DNA of 60,408 bases from Allobosea sp. TND4EK4 (GTDB lineage Bacteria; Pseudomonadota; Alphaproteobacteria; Rhizobiales; Beijerinckiaceae): assembly GCF_900156025.1 (NCBI RefSeq), contig NZ_FTMO01000017.1, forward strand, positions 1 through 60,408, in the 5' to 3' direction. This document shows, piece after piece, positions 24,958 through 33,619 of this stretch. The notes under the pieces are model-generated. The model had not been told where the DNA came from. It did not search any database and saw only the letters and a program-made list of their open reading frames with translations. The translations under genes and the position numbers were made by a program. Each line of letters begins with the position of its first letter. The first letter of the stretch is position 1.

Positions 24958-25521
24958 ATGACCCGTACCCTCACCCGCGCCTATGACAGCCATACCACCG
25001 CCCGCTCGGTCGTCGAGCAGCTTGAGGCCGCCGGCGTTTCGAGCGGCGACATCAGCATCGTCGGCCGCGATGGCGACGGCGAGACCAACGCCGCCGAAGG
25101 CGCCGGCATCGGCGCCGGCGTAGGCGGCGCGGCTGGCATGCTGGCCGGCCTGGGCCTTCTCGCGATCCCTGGCATCGGACCGGTCGTGGCAGCCGGCTGG
25201 CTGGCCTCGACCGCGGCGGGTGCTGTCGCGGGCGCCGCCGCCGGCGGTCTCGTCGGTTCCTTCGTGAAAGAAGGCCATGACGAGGACGAGGCGCACTACT
25301 ACGCCGAAACGGTTCGCCGTGGCGGATCCGTCGTCTCCGTCCGCACCGAGCAGGAGCACGAGTCCACCGTCCAAGCCATTCTTGATGGCGCGACGCCGAT
25401 CGATCGCTCGACCCGCGAGGCCGATTATCGTGCCGCCGGCTGGACGCGTTTCGATGAGAATGCCGATCCTTATGTCCGCGAGGCGGACACAGCCGGGCGG
25501 ATGGCGCGTCCCGTTATCTGA
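24958..25521 (+). CDS. General-stress 17M-like / glycine-zipper protein
   Basis: A 187-residue protein with ATG 24958 and CTGGAGAA as ribosome site. Residues about 1-35 match the GsiB/17M-like start (YDSHTTARSVVEQLEAAGV). A long Gly/Ala-rich hydrophobic stretch follows (GAGIGAGVGGAAGMLAG, GAVAGAAAGGLVGSF), a glycine zipper that probably inserts in a membrane. The C terminus has RRGGSVVSVRTE and is acidic. Related proteins respond to general stress in alphaproteobacteria. Confidence 0.75.
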   Translation: MTRTLTRAYDSHTTARSVVEQLEAAGVSSGDISIVGRDGDGETNAAEGAGIGAGVGGAAGMLAGLGLLAIPGIGPVVAAGWLASTAAGAVAGAAAGGLVGSFVKEGHDEDEAHYYAETVRRGGSVVSVRTEQEHESTVQAILDGATPIDRSTREADYRAAGWTRFDENADPYVREADTAGRMARPVI

Positions 25522-25537
25522 TCCAGCACGAGAGGCC

Positions 25538-25568
25538 AGGGCCATCGGTGAGAACCGGTGGCCCTTTT
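25538..25568 (+). terminator. Factor-independent terminator
   Basis: GGGCCATCGGT and ACCGGTGGCCC form a hairpin with a GAGA loop (one A/G mismatch), followed by TTTT. It begins 17 bases after the stop of the glycine-zipper gene. Confidence 0.7.
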
Positions 25569-25670
25569 GGCGCGACGCTCGTGTTGCAAGGTGGCCGTCA
25601 ATATGGGCGCCCAGCGCCTCCAGGACCCGGACGAGGGCCGCGTCGGTCCGATCCTAAGAAGCCCAAGGAC

Positions 25671-26360
25671 CTAGACGTGGAACCGGTTGAGGAGGACGCC
25701 CCTGCCGCCATCGGCGACAGGCAGCGGACCCAGCGCCATGAGCTGGGAGCGATGCGCCTCGACCACCGCGTCCGACCCCCAGTGGCGGTCGGCGTCCCAC
25801 AGGAAGGTCGAGACGACCTTCAGCTCCCCGCCGTCGAGCTGGTAGGCGACGCCGTCCTTGAGGATCGCGACGCGATCGCCACGAGCAGGCTCGTCCGCCG
25901 GCGGCGGGAGCGCGTCCTGCGCCTTCGGCGGCTCCAGGGTGCCAGCCTCCCAAGCATAATAAAGATCGAAGAGCTGCTCGAGCAGATCGTCGGCAGCATC
26001 GGTATCGGACTTGGCCACGATCCAGCCGGCTTGCCTCTTGTTCAAGAAGGCGATCGTCGGCTTCACGCCGGTAGAGGCGATCAGCCCCTCCTGACGTAGG
26101 AGGGGAAGGATCTCCGAACCAATTGGGCTACCATAGCCCAATTCACCTTTCTCATGAAAACACAGGAGCTTGCCCTTGGACTCCAAGCGGACCAAATGCC
26201 GCTTGATCAGCTTCCTGATGTAGCGCCCACCCTCCCGATCGAGGTCGGTCGCAAGGTCGACGTCGACGACCCTCGGCTCGCCGTCGATCAGGAACAGCCG
26301 CCTTCCCTCATGATGGAAGACGCGCGGCTTGGCCGCCTCGGGAAGGTTCTGCGCAGTCAC
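25671..26360 (-). CDS. Phage antirepressor-like protein (copy 1)
   Basis: A 229-residue protein paralogous to the N-terminal part of 28141-29511. The shared blocks are a DNA-contact-like segment (YIRKLIKRHLVRLE here; DIRKLIKRQEANLR there) and FLNKRQAGWIVAKSDT, followed by LLEQLFDLYYAWEAG. These blocks recall phage anti-repressor and Rha/KilA-type regulators (YYLN..QA..I..KS). The C-terminal 80 residues (DGVAYQLDGGELKVVSTF) are unlike the paralogue. It marks the start of accessory DNA. Regulation of a lost phage or plasmid is inferred. Confidence 0.6.
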   Translation of the reverse strand: MTAQNLPEAAKPRVFHHEGRRLFLIDGEPRVVDVDLATDLDREGGRYIRKLIKRHLVRLESKGKLLCFHEKGELGYGSPIGSEILPLLRQEGLIASTGVKPTIAFLNKRQAGWIVAKSDTDAADDLLEQLFDLYYAWEAGTLEPPKAQDALPPPADEPARGDRVAILKDGVAYQLDGGELKVVSTFLWDADRHWGSDAVVEAHRSQLMALGPLPVADGGRGVLLNRFHV

Positions 26361-26447
26361 GGTCTCTCTCCTCGCCAGCCGAATCGGCAGGACGGGATCG
26401 TGACAGGCTTCTCAGGCCGAAAATAGCCGAAACAGCCTGAAAACAGG

Positions 26448-27212
26448 CTACTCGGCGGCCTGCTGCGGGATCTCGACGAAAAGGCCGGCATCGGCCATCT
26501 GCTCGTGCGCCGTCTTCGCCGGCGCATCCCAGCCCATCGCGACCGAGAAGGGTACGTCCGCGCGAGGGGGCCGGTCCGCCATGTGGGGCTTGCGCAACCG
26601 GGCGATCGCGACGTCGGCCGCCGCGACGTGCTCGGCACCCATGGCGATCGGACCATGCCCGAGCGGCAGGCCGATCTTGTCGGCCGCCACCGGATCCTTC
26701 GGAAACTCGCCGGCCATCTGCCGGGCGACCAGGGTCTCGAGCGCCCGGCCCAGCCCCTCGTAGAGGGCCCGCTGCGACAGGTGCACGGCCAGGAGCCGCG
26801 CCGCGGCCTGGCGGCTGTTGCGCGCGTTGCGCTCGGCGGTGTCCTTGCGCTCCGGCCGCGGCGAATGGCGGGGCATGCCCTTGGGAAGCGCAAGCTCCCC
26901 ACGCTCGGCCTTGTCGTCCCGCTCGGCCTGGAGCTCCAGGAGCCGGATCTCGATGTGGTCGGCCAGGGCCGCCACGGGACGGAAGCGCTCGTACTCGAGC
27001 AGGACCATCGCCTCGATCCGGCGCACGAGGCCGTCCAGGATCCCGCCGTCGTCGAGCAGCCCGAACGGCGCCAGGCGCTCCTCGGCCTGGGTCTCGCCGA
27101 ACAGCATGCGGGCGAAGTCGACCTCCTGCGGGTTCATCGCGCCGGCGTCGATCAAGTCGACCGACCGCATCGCGGCGCGACGGGCGCGCTTGACGTCCTC
27201 GATGCCCTTCAT
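26448..27212 (-). CDS. Hypothetical protein of the accessory island
   Basis: A 254-residue protein if started at ATG 27212. The frame stays open to 27425 but would then run through the GATTCCC repeat field, so the internal start is preferred. The sequence has a charged helical region (EIRLLELQAERDDKAERG), AARLLAVHLSQRALYEGLG and a C-terminal segment with VPFSVAMGWDAPAKTA. I do not recognise a family. It lies 87 bases upstream of the antirepressor-like gene on the same strand and may be cotranscribed with it. Confidence 0.5.
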   Translation of the reverse strand: MKGIEDVKRARRAAMRSVDLIDAGAMNPQEVDFARMLFGETQAEERLAPFGLLDDGGILDGLVRRIEAMVLLEYERFRPVAALADHIEIRLLELQAERDDKAERGELALPKGMPRHSPRPERKDTAERNARNSRQAAARLLAVHLSQRALYEGLGRALETLVARQMAGEFPKDPVAADKIGLPLGHGPIAMGAEHVAAADVAIARLRKPHMADRPPRADVPFSVAMGWDAPAKTAHEQMADAGLFVEIPQQAAE

Positions 27213-27344
27213 CTCTGCGAACAAGGCTATGCCTCCCGACGCGACAGACGACCCGAAGGCCGCAACGAGCGCCCCGACTCGGTCGCCGGGACAAGGTCGG
27301 GAGTCATAGCACCGAAGGGCCGGGCCGAAAACGTCCCGGAAAAA

Positions 27345-27481
27345 GATTCCCTTGCTAGGACACGATTCCCGGGAATCGCTTAGATTCCCCGCAATCTTAC
27401 AGATTCCCCGGAATCTCCTTGACACCAGGGAATCCCATGATCTCGCAAGATTCCCTGCGAGAGCCTGAATCCTAGGGAATC
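27345..27481. repeat. Cluster of seven GATTCCC/GGGAATC sites
   Basis: Within 137 bases there are seven occurrences of the heptamer GATTCCC or its complement: 27345, 27364 (part of the perfect palindrome GATTCCCGGGAATC to 27377), 27383, 27402 (near-palindrome GATTCCCCGGAATC), 27428, 27449 and 27475. It lies directly upstream of the minus-strand hypothetical gene. Iteron-like origin or multi-site operator are the two natural readings. Confidence 0.75.
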
Positions 27482-28140
27482 TTCGCCGGAAGACGTCTAA
27501 AATCGCCTAGGATGCACCGTTTTTCAGGTGATTTCCCAGAGGCATGGCATCTGAAGAAAAAATCACCTTGAAACGGCACTTTTCAGGCTTCGCCATAAGG
27601 GGCCTACGACGGCCGAGGTCCGGTCCCTCGACGGGCCGGTGGGGATCCCTCGAACCCGCCGGAAGGGGCTGCGCAGAAGCACTACGACGTGCTTTTCCAA
27701 TGGGTTAGCGGTTCAGACCTCAAAGGGGACGAGTCCAGGGGTAGGAGGTCTGACACAGAGGGAGAATGAGGGCACGATACCGCAAAGTTGCTGCAGTGTC
27801 CTCTCGGACCCCGCAGTCACCTTCGCTGATCCTCGCTGGCGCTCGTCCCCGTGCTCTCCGAGGGGCCTCCCGGCGGGCTCAGCCGGGCTCTCGCCGGCCT
27901 TCGTTTGCCCTGTCGAATCCGGCCTTGGACGGCCTCGTCCCGCGCGCTCCATGTGCCATGGATCGCGCCTCCCTACCGGTCGGCTGCGTGTCGTTCGAAG
28001 GGCGTCCAGTCGACCGGCGAAACCCGTCTCCAGGACCGTTCCCGGTAACCACGCCGTCTCTCCCGTTCTGGCGATGTTCTCCGGAAAAGGGCAGGATCAG
28101 CCCGTGAAACGGTCTGATTCGGCCAGTTAGGAGTTGCGTG
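27482..28140. other. Island intergenic region with an imperfect long inverted repeat
   Basis: About 660 bases without a supported gene. The arms 27517-27534 and 27560-27575 pair imperfectly (TTCAGGTGATTT against AAATCACCTTGAA), a possible terminator or operator. The rest is GC-rich, and its short frames show no domain, signal or ribosome site. The ribosome site for the downstream gene is GGAG at 28130-28133. Confidence 0.5.
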
Positions 28141-29511
28141 ATGTCCAAGGCCAAAGCCCCTTCCAAGACGTTGAGCGAAGTCGCCATAGAGCCGGCGCTC
28201 TTCACCCACGACGGCTACCGCCTGCACGTCATCGACGGCGTGCCGTACATGACGGATGACGACCTCGCCGATCGGCTGGGTTTCGGTCAGGACCGCGACA
28301 TCCGCAAGCTCATCAAGCGCCAGGAGGCGAACCTCCGACTGCTCGGCGAAGTCACCGGCACCCTTGGAGTAGTCCGTTCGAAACCGCGCCACGGTGGCGC
28401 GGTTTCGAACGGACTACTCCGTCGCGACGCCAACCGGAAGGCCGGCGCGCGCGGCCCCATCGGAGCGGCGTACTACCTCAACCAGCAGCAGGTCCGTTGG
28501 ATCGTCATCAAGTCGGAGACCCCCGAAGCAGACGTCCTGCTGCGGCAGATCCTCGGCGTCTTCGACGCCTGGGAGAAAGGACAGCTCGTCTCCCGCGCCG
28601 AGGCGGCGGAGGCCCGGGCCGAGGCCGCCGAGGACCGCCGGCCGGTCGCCCAGCATCCAAACTGGCCGCGCTATTACGGCCACGAGCACAGCCTGTTCCT
28701 GATGGCGGGCGCGCCGGCGGCGATCCCGTCCGGGTTCATCGAATCCGTCTCGAAGGACAACCGCTTCACGCGGTTCGCGACGACGCTCGATCTCACAGTC
28801 ACGGCCACCGAGGACCAGATCAGGATCTTCGACGTCGACCTCGGCCACGCCATCGGCGGCCAGTGCACCAACAAGGTGCGCCCGCGCGTCCGCGAGCTGC
28901 AGGGCAAGCTGCGCCTCAGGGCCCCGACCCCTGGCACCAGATCCAGGCCTACCGCCACCTCGGCCACAGCTACGACCTCACCTCGGTCTTCCTGCTGTGC
29001 CACGAGCAGGCCAAGGCGATCGCCGCCGTCATGGACCCGGAGGGCCATAGCGACATCCACTACCGGATCGACCTGCTCTACTACCACGTCGCGAACGGGC
29101 GCCTCGGCGAGATCGTCAACGGCACGCAGGGCGCCATGATCGCGGCCGCGTTCGACGGCCGGGCCAAGGCCAGCAAGGCGCTGCCGGAGCGGTACCGGGC
29201 GCTGCCAGAGAGGGCGCCCCCGGTCGCCCTGCCGGCTGTCGCCTCCGACCCCTTCCAGCTCATCATGCTGCAGGAATCGACCGCGAGGGCGTTCGGGTCG
29301 CTCTCGGAGGACCTCGCCGAACTCTCCGCCCTCTGCCGGGCGCTGAAGGACGAGCGAGTCGGACTCAGGCTGCGGCAACGCGGCGGCAAGGGCCCTCGAA
29401 GGCGCCGGGATCAAGCACGACACGGACGACAGCGCGTTCTTCGAAGAGGACGCTGACGACGAGGACGACGACGAAGACGACGAGGATGGAAGCGAGGAAG
29501 GGGAATCGTGA
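28141..29511 (+). pseudogene. Phage antirepressor-like gene with two frame changes (copy 2)
   Basis: The first frame runs from ATG 28141 and encodes DIRKLIKRQEANLRLLGE, AAYYLNQQQVRWIVIKSET and VFDAWEKGQLVSR, paralogous to 25671-26360. The protein then continues through RFTRFATTLDLTVTATED. Near 28900-28930 the sense moves to another frame (DPWHQIQAYRHLGHSYDL, AIAAVMDPEGHSD). Near 29370-29390 it moves to a third, ending in a strongly acidic tail ([15 protein letters not shown]) at TGA 29511. Protein-like sequence continues across both shifts, so it is a recent pseudogene or contains sequencing errors. It also contains a 26-bp perfect palindrome at 28366-28420. Confidence 0.6.
28366..28420. repeat. 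Perfect 26-bp inverted repeat inside a coding frame
   Basis: Arms 28366-28391 and 28395-28420 are exact reverse complements separated by only three bases (CGG). The sequence begins GGAGTAGTCCGTTCG and ends CGAACGGACTACTCC. The coding frame passes through it, so it encodes residues between the two conserved blocks of the antirepressor-like protein. There is no T tract, so a terminator is unlikely. Confidence 0.9.
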
Positions 29512-29954
29512 ACGTCGCGACCCTGTACCTCACCAGGGAGGAGGCCTTCGGCCTCAAGGTCGGCGGCCTCGAGCGCGTCACATGCTGGCTCGCGAGACCC
29601 CAGAGGCAAGGCCTCGACGACTTCCTCGGCAAGCCATCCTGGGGATGGGCGTCGCCCGTCAGCCAATTCTCGGCAAGAGCCTTCCACGTCATCGGCGCGA
29701 CCGACGTCGCGAGGGCCATCTGGCGCGCCGTCCAGGAGACCGCCTTCCCAGAGATCGACTACGAGGACTGGGACGGTCATCCTGAAGGACGGCAGCCCCT
29801 GAAGATCGTGACCTGGGGCGGACCAGGCATCCCGCTCGGCCGCGTCGGTGAGCCGGAGGAAATCGCCAAGGCCGTTCTCTTCCTCGCCTCCAATGAAGCC
29901 AGTTTCGTCAACCGGAACGAGCTGTTCGTCGATGGCGGGCAGGCGCAGATCTGA
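29508..29954 (+). pseudogene. Chimeric frame: island protein N-terminus joined to an SDR C-terminus
   Basis: A 148-codon frame starting at GTG 29508, overlapping the acidic tail's TGA. The first about 100 residues ([43 protein letters not shown]) resemble a small accessory protein of unknown function. From about 29818 the frame becomes [20 protein letters not shown] and ends [11 protein letters not shown], the unmistakable C terminus of a short-chain dehydrogenase/reductase. The catalytic Tyr-Lys half of the SDR is missing. The junction marks a recombination boundary of the island. Confidence 0.75.
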
Positions 29955-29975
29955 TCGTCATCCCAGGGTACAGTC

Positions 29976-30009
29976 GCACTCCAGAGCGTGCTGTGCAGCT
30001 CTGGAGTGC
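29976..30009. terminator. Perfect 12-bp hairpin after the SDR remnant
   Basis: GCACTCCAGAGC (29976-29987) and GCTCTGGAGTGC (29998-30009) are exact complements with a 10-base loop, 21 bases after the SDR stop. It may be the original terminator of the SDR gene. No T run follows, so an insertion-related origin is also possible. Confidence 0.45.
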
Positions 30010-30177
30010 GCCACAAGCCGACCCTGGCGGCTTGCCAGGAAGCGGACGTTGGCGGACTGGCCCCAGAAGCCGGGCAGCAACGTCTCGCATTGGCCCAAGC
30101 GACTGGGGCTCGCCAATGCGCGCGCGATCGAGCCAACGGCTTTCCACCTGCAAAAGGTGACTTGGCCGATCGAGCTA

Positions 30178-30576
30178 GTGCTTGAAGAGCGCATAGTTGA
30201 TGCCAAAGGGAATGTTCGGCAGCCGGAGTGGAAGTGCGATGGAGCGATGGTCGACCGTATCAATCGGGCAGAGGAAGGCGATCACATCGCAATTTGCACG
30301 ATCGACGGCAATTTGATGCGGGATGCAACCGGCCGCTTGGCGCCAGGAATTGCCGCAGCCCTATTGAGAGCGGCTGAGAAGCGCCGCGTAAGAATTTGGC
30401 TTTTCACCTTTGCAGGTCTCGCGATGCCAGGGCCAGATTTTCTGCTAGCCGTCGAACAGGAAAATTGGTTTGAGTGCAGATTTTCGAGCGTGGACGGTTA
30501 TCCCGGCCTAAGCGTTATGCGACCAGGATCCTCGGATACGCCAATTATGCGGACACTGGATACTGGATGGGCGTAA
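30178..30576 (+). CDS. Hypothetical protein, possibly 5'-truncated
   Basis: About 132 residues from GTG 30178 to TGA 30576. Protein-like sequence (LANARAIEPTAFHLQKVTW) is in frame upstream, without a start I trust, so the N terminus may have been lost at the island boundary. Recognisable stretches are GDHIAICTIDGNLMRD, RLAPGIAAALLRAAEKRRV and FLLAVEQENWFECRF. No family is recalled. Its GC content is lower than that of its neighbours, which suggests transferred DNA. Confidence 0.4.
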   Translation: MLEERIVDAKGNVRQPEWKCDGAMVDRINRAEEGDHIAICTIDGNLMRDATGRLAPGIAAALLRAAEKRRVRIWLFTFAGLAMPGPDFLLAVEQENWFECRFSSVDGYPGLSVMRPGSSDTPIMRTLDTGWA

Positions 30577-30625
30577 GCGATAATGCGGCTTTCCTCCGGG
30601 GAGTACCTATCGGAATCGCTCAAGT

Positions 30626-30957
30626 TTATTGCGAGGCTTGGGGCGCCGTGCGGCCAAGCGTATCGCGAAAGTCCGGATGGGCGATTGCGACCATTTTTTG
30701 GACACGCTCAGCGAGGGACAGGCCGCGAAGATCGGCGACTCCATACTCGGTAACGACAATGCTGGCGTCCGCCCTGCCGATGGTCGCTGGACCGGACAGG
30801 CCAGCAACAATCCAGCTACTCATCTGCCCCTTCACCTCGGCGGTAGAGGGCAGGGCAATGATCGGCACTCCTCCTTGCGATGCGCGTGCCCCACGGAGGA
30901 AATCAAGAGCGCCTCCGATGGCGCCGATATAGCGACCGCCGGCTATCTCGCTTCGGC
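30626..30957 (-). pseudogene. Acetyl-CoA hydrolase/transferase C-terminal fragment
   Basis: About 110 codons on the minus strand: GGRYIGAIGGALDFLRGA, GGVPIIALPSTAEVKGQM, then SIVVTEYGVADLRGLSLAER and AHPDFRDTL. This is the conserved end of acetyl-CoA hydrolase / 4-hydroxybutyrate CoA-transferase proteins, which are normally over 400 residues. Everything upstream is replaced by the DUF488 gene, so only the tail remains. Confidence 0.8.
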
Positions 30958-31491
30958 GGGCTCTGCCGGATAGGTCACCTTCCCGTCGTTCGTCGTCCGA
31001 GCTCCCGGCGTCGGCATGGCATGCTCGATCTGTCCTGGCCCCATCAGGTGATCGACCGGATGGCCGTTCAGAACAAGATAGTCGGTGATGATGCGGCGGT
31101 GACATCGCCACCACACGGCCTCCGAGCACATCAACGCCACGCGACGATCCATCCCAAGGCGCAACACCCGCCCAAGCGCATCGCCGAACGCGTCGCTCAG
31201 CGCATAATCGGCGTAGTTGTGAAAGCTCTGGTTCCGCCACAGCGCGTTGAGCCGATCGTCCACTCCGTCTTGCTTCGCGCGGCGTCCGCCCAGCTCGGGG
31301 ATATGGCAGTAGCCGACCTGGAAGCGCTCCAGATCATGGGGCAACCGGTCGATATTGAACTCTGGATTAGCTCGCGATCGCGGAAAGGTGCGGACATCGA
31401 TCAGGAGATCGACGCCGGCCTCCTGCAACATCGCCACGAATTCGGCGAGGGAGCGGTTGGAATGGCCGATCGTGGTGAACTGGGCCACCAT
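30943..31491 (-). CDS. DUF488 family protein
   Basis: A 182-residue protein. Family blocks: FTTIGHSNRSLAEFVAML, LLIDVRTFPRSRANPEFN, YCHIPELGG and the C-terminal VALMCSEAVWWRCHRRII, where Cys and His residues suggest a metal or thiol site. Function is unknown. It overlaps the DUF2945 gene by one base (TGATG), so the two are translationally coupled. Its 3' end abuts the CoA-transferase fragment, so the last few residues may come from the junction. Confidence 0.88.
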   Translation of the reverse strand: MVAQFTTIGHSNRSLAEFVAMLQEAGVDLLIDVRTFPRSRANPEFNIDRLPHDLERFQVGYCHIPELGGRRAKQDGVDDRLNALWRNQSFHNYADYALSDAFGDALGRVLRLGMDRRVALMCSEAVWWRCHRRIITDYLVLNGHPVDHLMGPGQIEHAMPTPGARTTNDGKVTYPAEPAEAR

Positions 31492-31700
31492 CAGCCGATC
31501 TTCGTCAGGGCGGCGTCCTTATGAGCTGCGATATCCTCGCTCCTGTCGCTCCTGATTTCGTATTGCGGCTCCTCCTGCGACGCGCGATGCCGGTGGCCCT
31601 TGTAGTCGAAATCGGCGTGATGGACCCTGATGATCCTGCCGCTCACCATTCCGGCCTCGGAATTCCAGCGGACGTGATCGCCGACCTTGAACTTGTCCAT
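31491..31700 (-). CDS. DUF2945 (Tudor-like, HVA1) small protein
   Basis: A 69-residue protein starting at ATG 31700: FKVGDHVRWNSEAGMVSG, HHADFDYKGHRHRASQEEP and YEIRSDRSEDIAAHKDAAL. This is the hypervirulence-associated TUDOR/DUF2945 fold, a short SH3-like barrel of unknown role often found near DUF488 genes. It is coupled to DUF488 by a one-base overlap. Confidence 0.85.
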   Translation of the reverse strand: MDKFKVGDHVRWNSEAGMVSGRIIRVHHADFDYKGHRHRASQEEPQYEIRSDRSEDIAAHKDAALTKIG

Positions 31701-32000
31701 AACGTTCTGCCTTCGGGGTGGAATGTGCGATCGACGGACTTGTTCCGGGCGCATGCGAGGACTGGGCGCTGACTTACAAGAGACGTTACGATGTGCTCTG
31801 CGACGACAGGTCAGGCTGAGGCGCGCCGCCCGCGACATGACGGTACGGCGTCTGGAGGAACCGCGGGGTCCGATCGCGGTCCCGCGCGCTTGACGTCTGT
31901 CGGGAGAAGAACACGATCTCCCTGGCCGTCGGGACGACGGACTGCTTCCACGCTCGCCATGCCGCGCTGCCAACCAAGAACCAGCTGAACGAGGCGCCCC
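31701..32000. other. Intergenic, no supported gene
   Basis: 300 bases between the divergent DUF2945 and hypothetical genes. Short frames on both strands are Arg/Ser-rich, as expected from out-of-frame GC-rich DNA. I see no RNA gene, repeat or clear promoter. Confidence 0.4.
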
Positions 32001-32288
32001 ATGATCTCGTATCTGCAAGCGGCCCACGAACTCGACTTGCGCTGGTCGTTCTCGCTGCAGTTTCTGCCTCCAACGCCCATCCTGCGCAGCAACAGCGAAT
32101 GCGCCGAGGCGCGCGGGATCGCTAGGGCGGAAGTCGATCTTTTCATGGGCTATGCCAAAGAGATTGCAGCGGACAATGAACTACACTTCAACCTGCTGGT
32201 CGATCTGTATGACCTGATGCTGGTCCACGGTCTGAGTTGGAACGACGGTTCCAGTCATGCAGCGAGCGATCGTCCCCATGCCGGTTGA
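32001..32288 (+). CDS. Hypothetical protein
   Basis: A 95-residue frame with ATG 32001 and GAGGCG just upstream. It starts MISYLQAAHELDLRWSFSL and includes a helical stretch (EVDLFMGYAKEIAAD, LLVDLYDLMLVHGL). No family or signal is recognised. Composition and codon use are reasonable for a real but uncharacterised gene. Confidence 0.4.
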   Translation: MISYLQAAHELDLRWSFSLQFLPPTPILRSNSECAEARGIARAEVDLFMGYAKEIAADNELHFNLLVDLYDLMLVHGLSWNDGSSHAASDRPHAG

Positions 32289-32398
32289 TTGCGCACTGCG
32301 CCCCGGATCGATCGTACCGTCATCTGCCGATGCAGTCGCCGATCCGGCTCCCGCAGTGTCAACGATGGCGTCCCTATTTCGTCGCGGCTCCCTCGCGC

Positions 32399-33517
32399 TC
32401 AGCCGTGGCATTCCGCGAGATCGAGGTCGAGCCCCGCGCCCTGTAGGAAAGCCTCGATGGCGGGCTCGAACGGCGCGGGATCGAGCTCATTCGCTTCCAG
32501 CCAAGCACCGTCGTAGTAGCTGTTGGAATAGCGGTCGCCGGAGTCGCAGATCAACGTCACCAGCGATCCCGCCTCGCCCGCTCTCGCCATGCGAGCCGCA
32601 TGGAAGCACATCGCGGCGAAATTCGTGCCGGTCGAACCGCCGACGCGCCGCCCGAGCCGACGCGAGAGCACCCGCATCGCCGCCAGCGAGACGGCATCCG
32701 GCACGCGCAGCATTGTGTCGATCACACCCGGCACGAAGGAGGGTTCCACACGCGGCCTTCCGATGCCTTCGATGCGCGAGGGGCGATCGCAGCGGCAGCC
32801 GAGTTTGCGCGTGGAGAAACCCTCGAAGAAGGCGGAGCGCTCGACATCGGCCACGGAAAGCCGCGTCGCGTGGCGCTTGTAGCGGATGTAGCGGCCGATC
32901 GTCGCGGTGGTTCCGCCGGTTCCCGCGCTCATCACGACCCAGGACGGGATCAGGTGGCGCTCGCTCGCCAGTTGCTGGAATATGGACTCGGCGATGTTGT
33001 TGTTGCCGCGCCAATCGGTCGCCCGCTCGGCATGGGTGAACTGATCCATGAAATGGCCGGACAGGCGCGCCGCCAATTCGGCGGATTCGGCATAGATCCG
33101 TTTGCCATCGTCGATGAAGTGGCACAGGCCGCCGTAATGCTCGATCGCGGCGATCTTTTCGGGCGAGGTGGAGCGCGGCATGACGGCGAAGAAGGGGATG
33201 CCGATCATGCGTGCGAAATAGGCCTCCGACACCGCCGTCGAGCCGGACGAGGCCTCGACCACCGCCGTGCCCTCGCGGATATTGCCGTTGCAGAGCGCAT
33301 AGAGGAACAATGAACGCGCCAGCCGGTGCTTCAGGCTGCCGGTCGGATGCGTCGATTCATCCTTCAGGTACAGGTCGATCCCCGACAGCGCCGGCACGTC
33401 CAGCTTCCACAGATGCGTGTCGGCGGAGCGACGTTGGTCTGCCTCGATCGCGGCAATTGCGCGGTCGACCCAGTTCCGGGCGGTCGCTACCTCGCCCTTG
33501 CCCAATCTGTTTTCCAT
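32399..33517 (-). CDS. PLP-dependent cysteine synthase/desulfhydrase-like enzyme
   Basis: A 372-residue fold-type II PLP enzyme. ATG 33517 is preferred over the longer frame. The PLP lysine is in [13 protein letters not shown]; the substrate loop is [17 protein letters not shown], the phosphate-binding loop is [15 protein letters not shown], and the end has [16 protein letters not shown]. The pattern fits the Cds1-type cysteine desulfhydrases (H2S from cysteine) better than CysK, but the reaction is not proved by sequence. It stands alone on the minus strand. Confidence 0.85.
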   Translation of the reverse strand: MENRLGKGEVATARNWVDRAIAAIEADQRRSADTHLWKLDVPALSGIDLYLKDESTHPTGSLKHRLARSLFLYALCNGNIREGTAVVEASSGSTAVSEAYFARMIGIPFFAVMPRSTSPEKIAAIEHYGGLCHFIDDGKRIYAESAELAARLSGHFMDQFTHAERATDWRGNNNIAESIFQQLASERHLIPSWVVMSAGTGGTTATIGRYIRYKRHATRLSVADVERSAFFEGFSTRKLGCRCDRPSRIEGIGRPRVEPSFVPGVIDTMLRVPDAVSLAAMRVLSRRLGRRVGGSTGTNFAAMCFHAARMARAGEAGSLVTLICDSGDRYSNSYYDGAWLEANELDPAPFEPAIEAFLQGAGLDLDLAECHG

Positions 33518-33619
33518 TTGAGCGCTCCACCCCGTCGCGGGCAAATCATGTCCGGTATCTGGCGACGGTTCTTCGCCGGCGTAAAGCGCGGGCACGAGCA
33601 AGAGCCGGATCGGCAGTGT

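Noticed and set aside
26308..27294. Minus-strand Arg/Gly-rich frame overlapping the island hypothetical gene
   Set aside because: It has extreme Arg/Gly composition and no start support; the other minus-strand frame has more protein-like sequence.
28674..29780. 368-codon minus-strand frame with Ser-rich run
   Set aside because: The Ser run is the complement of the acidic tail codons of the forward pseudogene; no domain.
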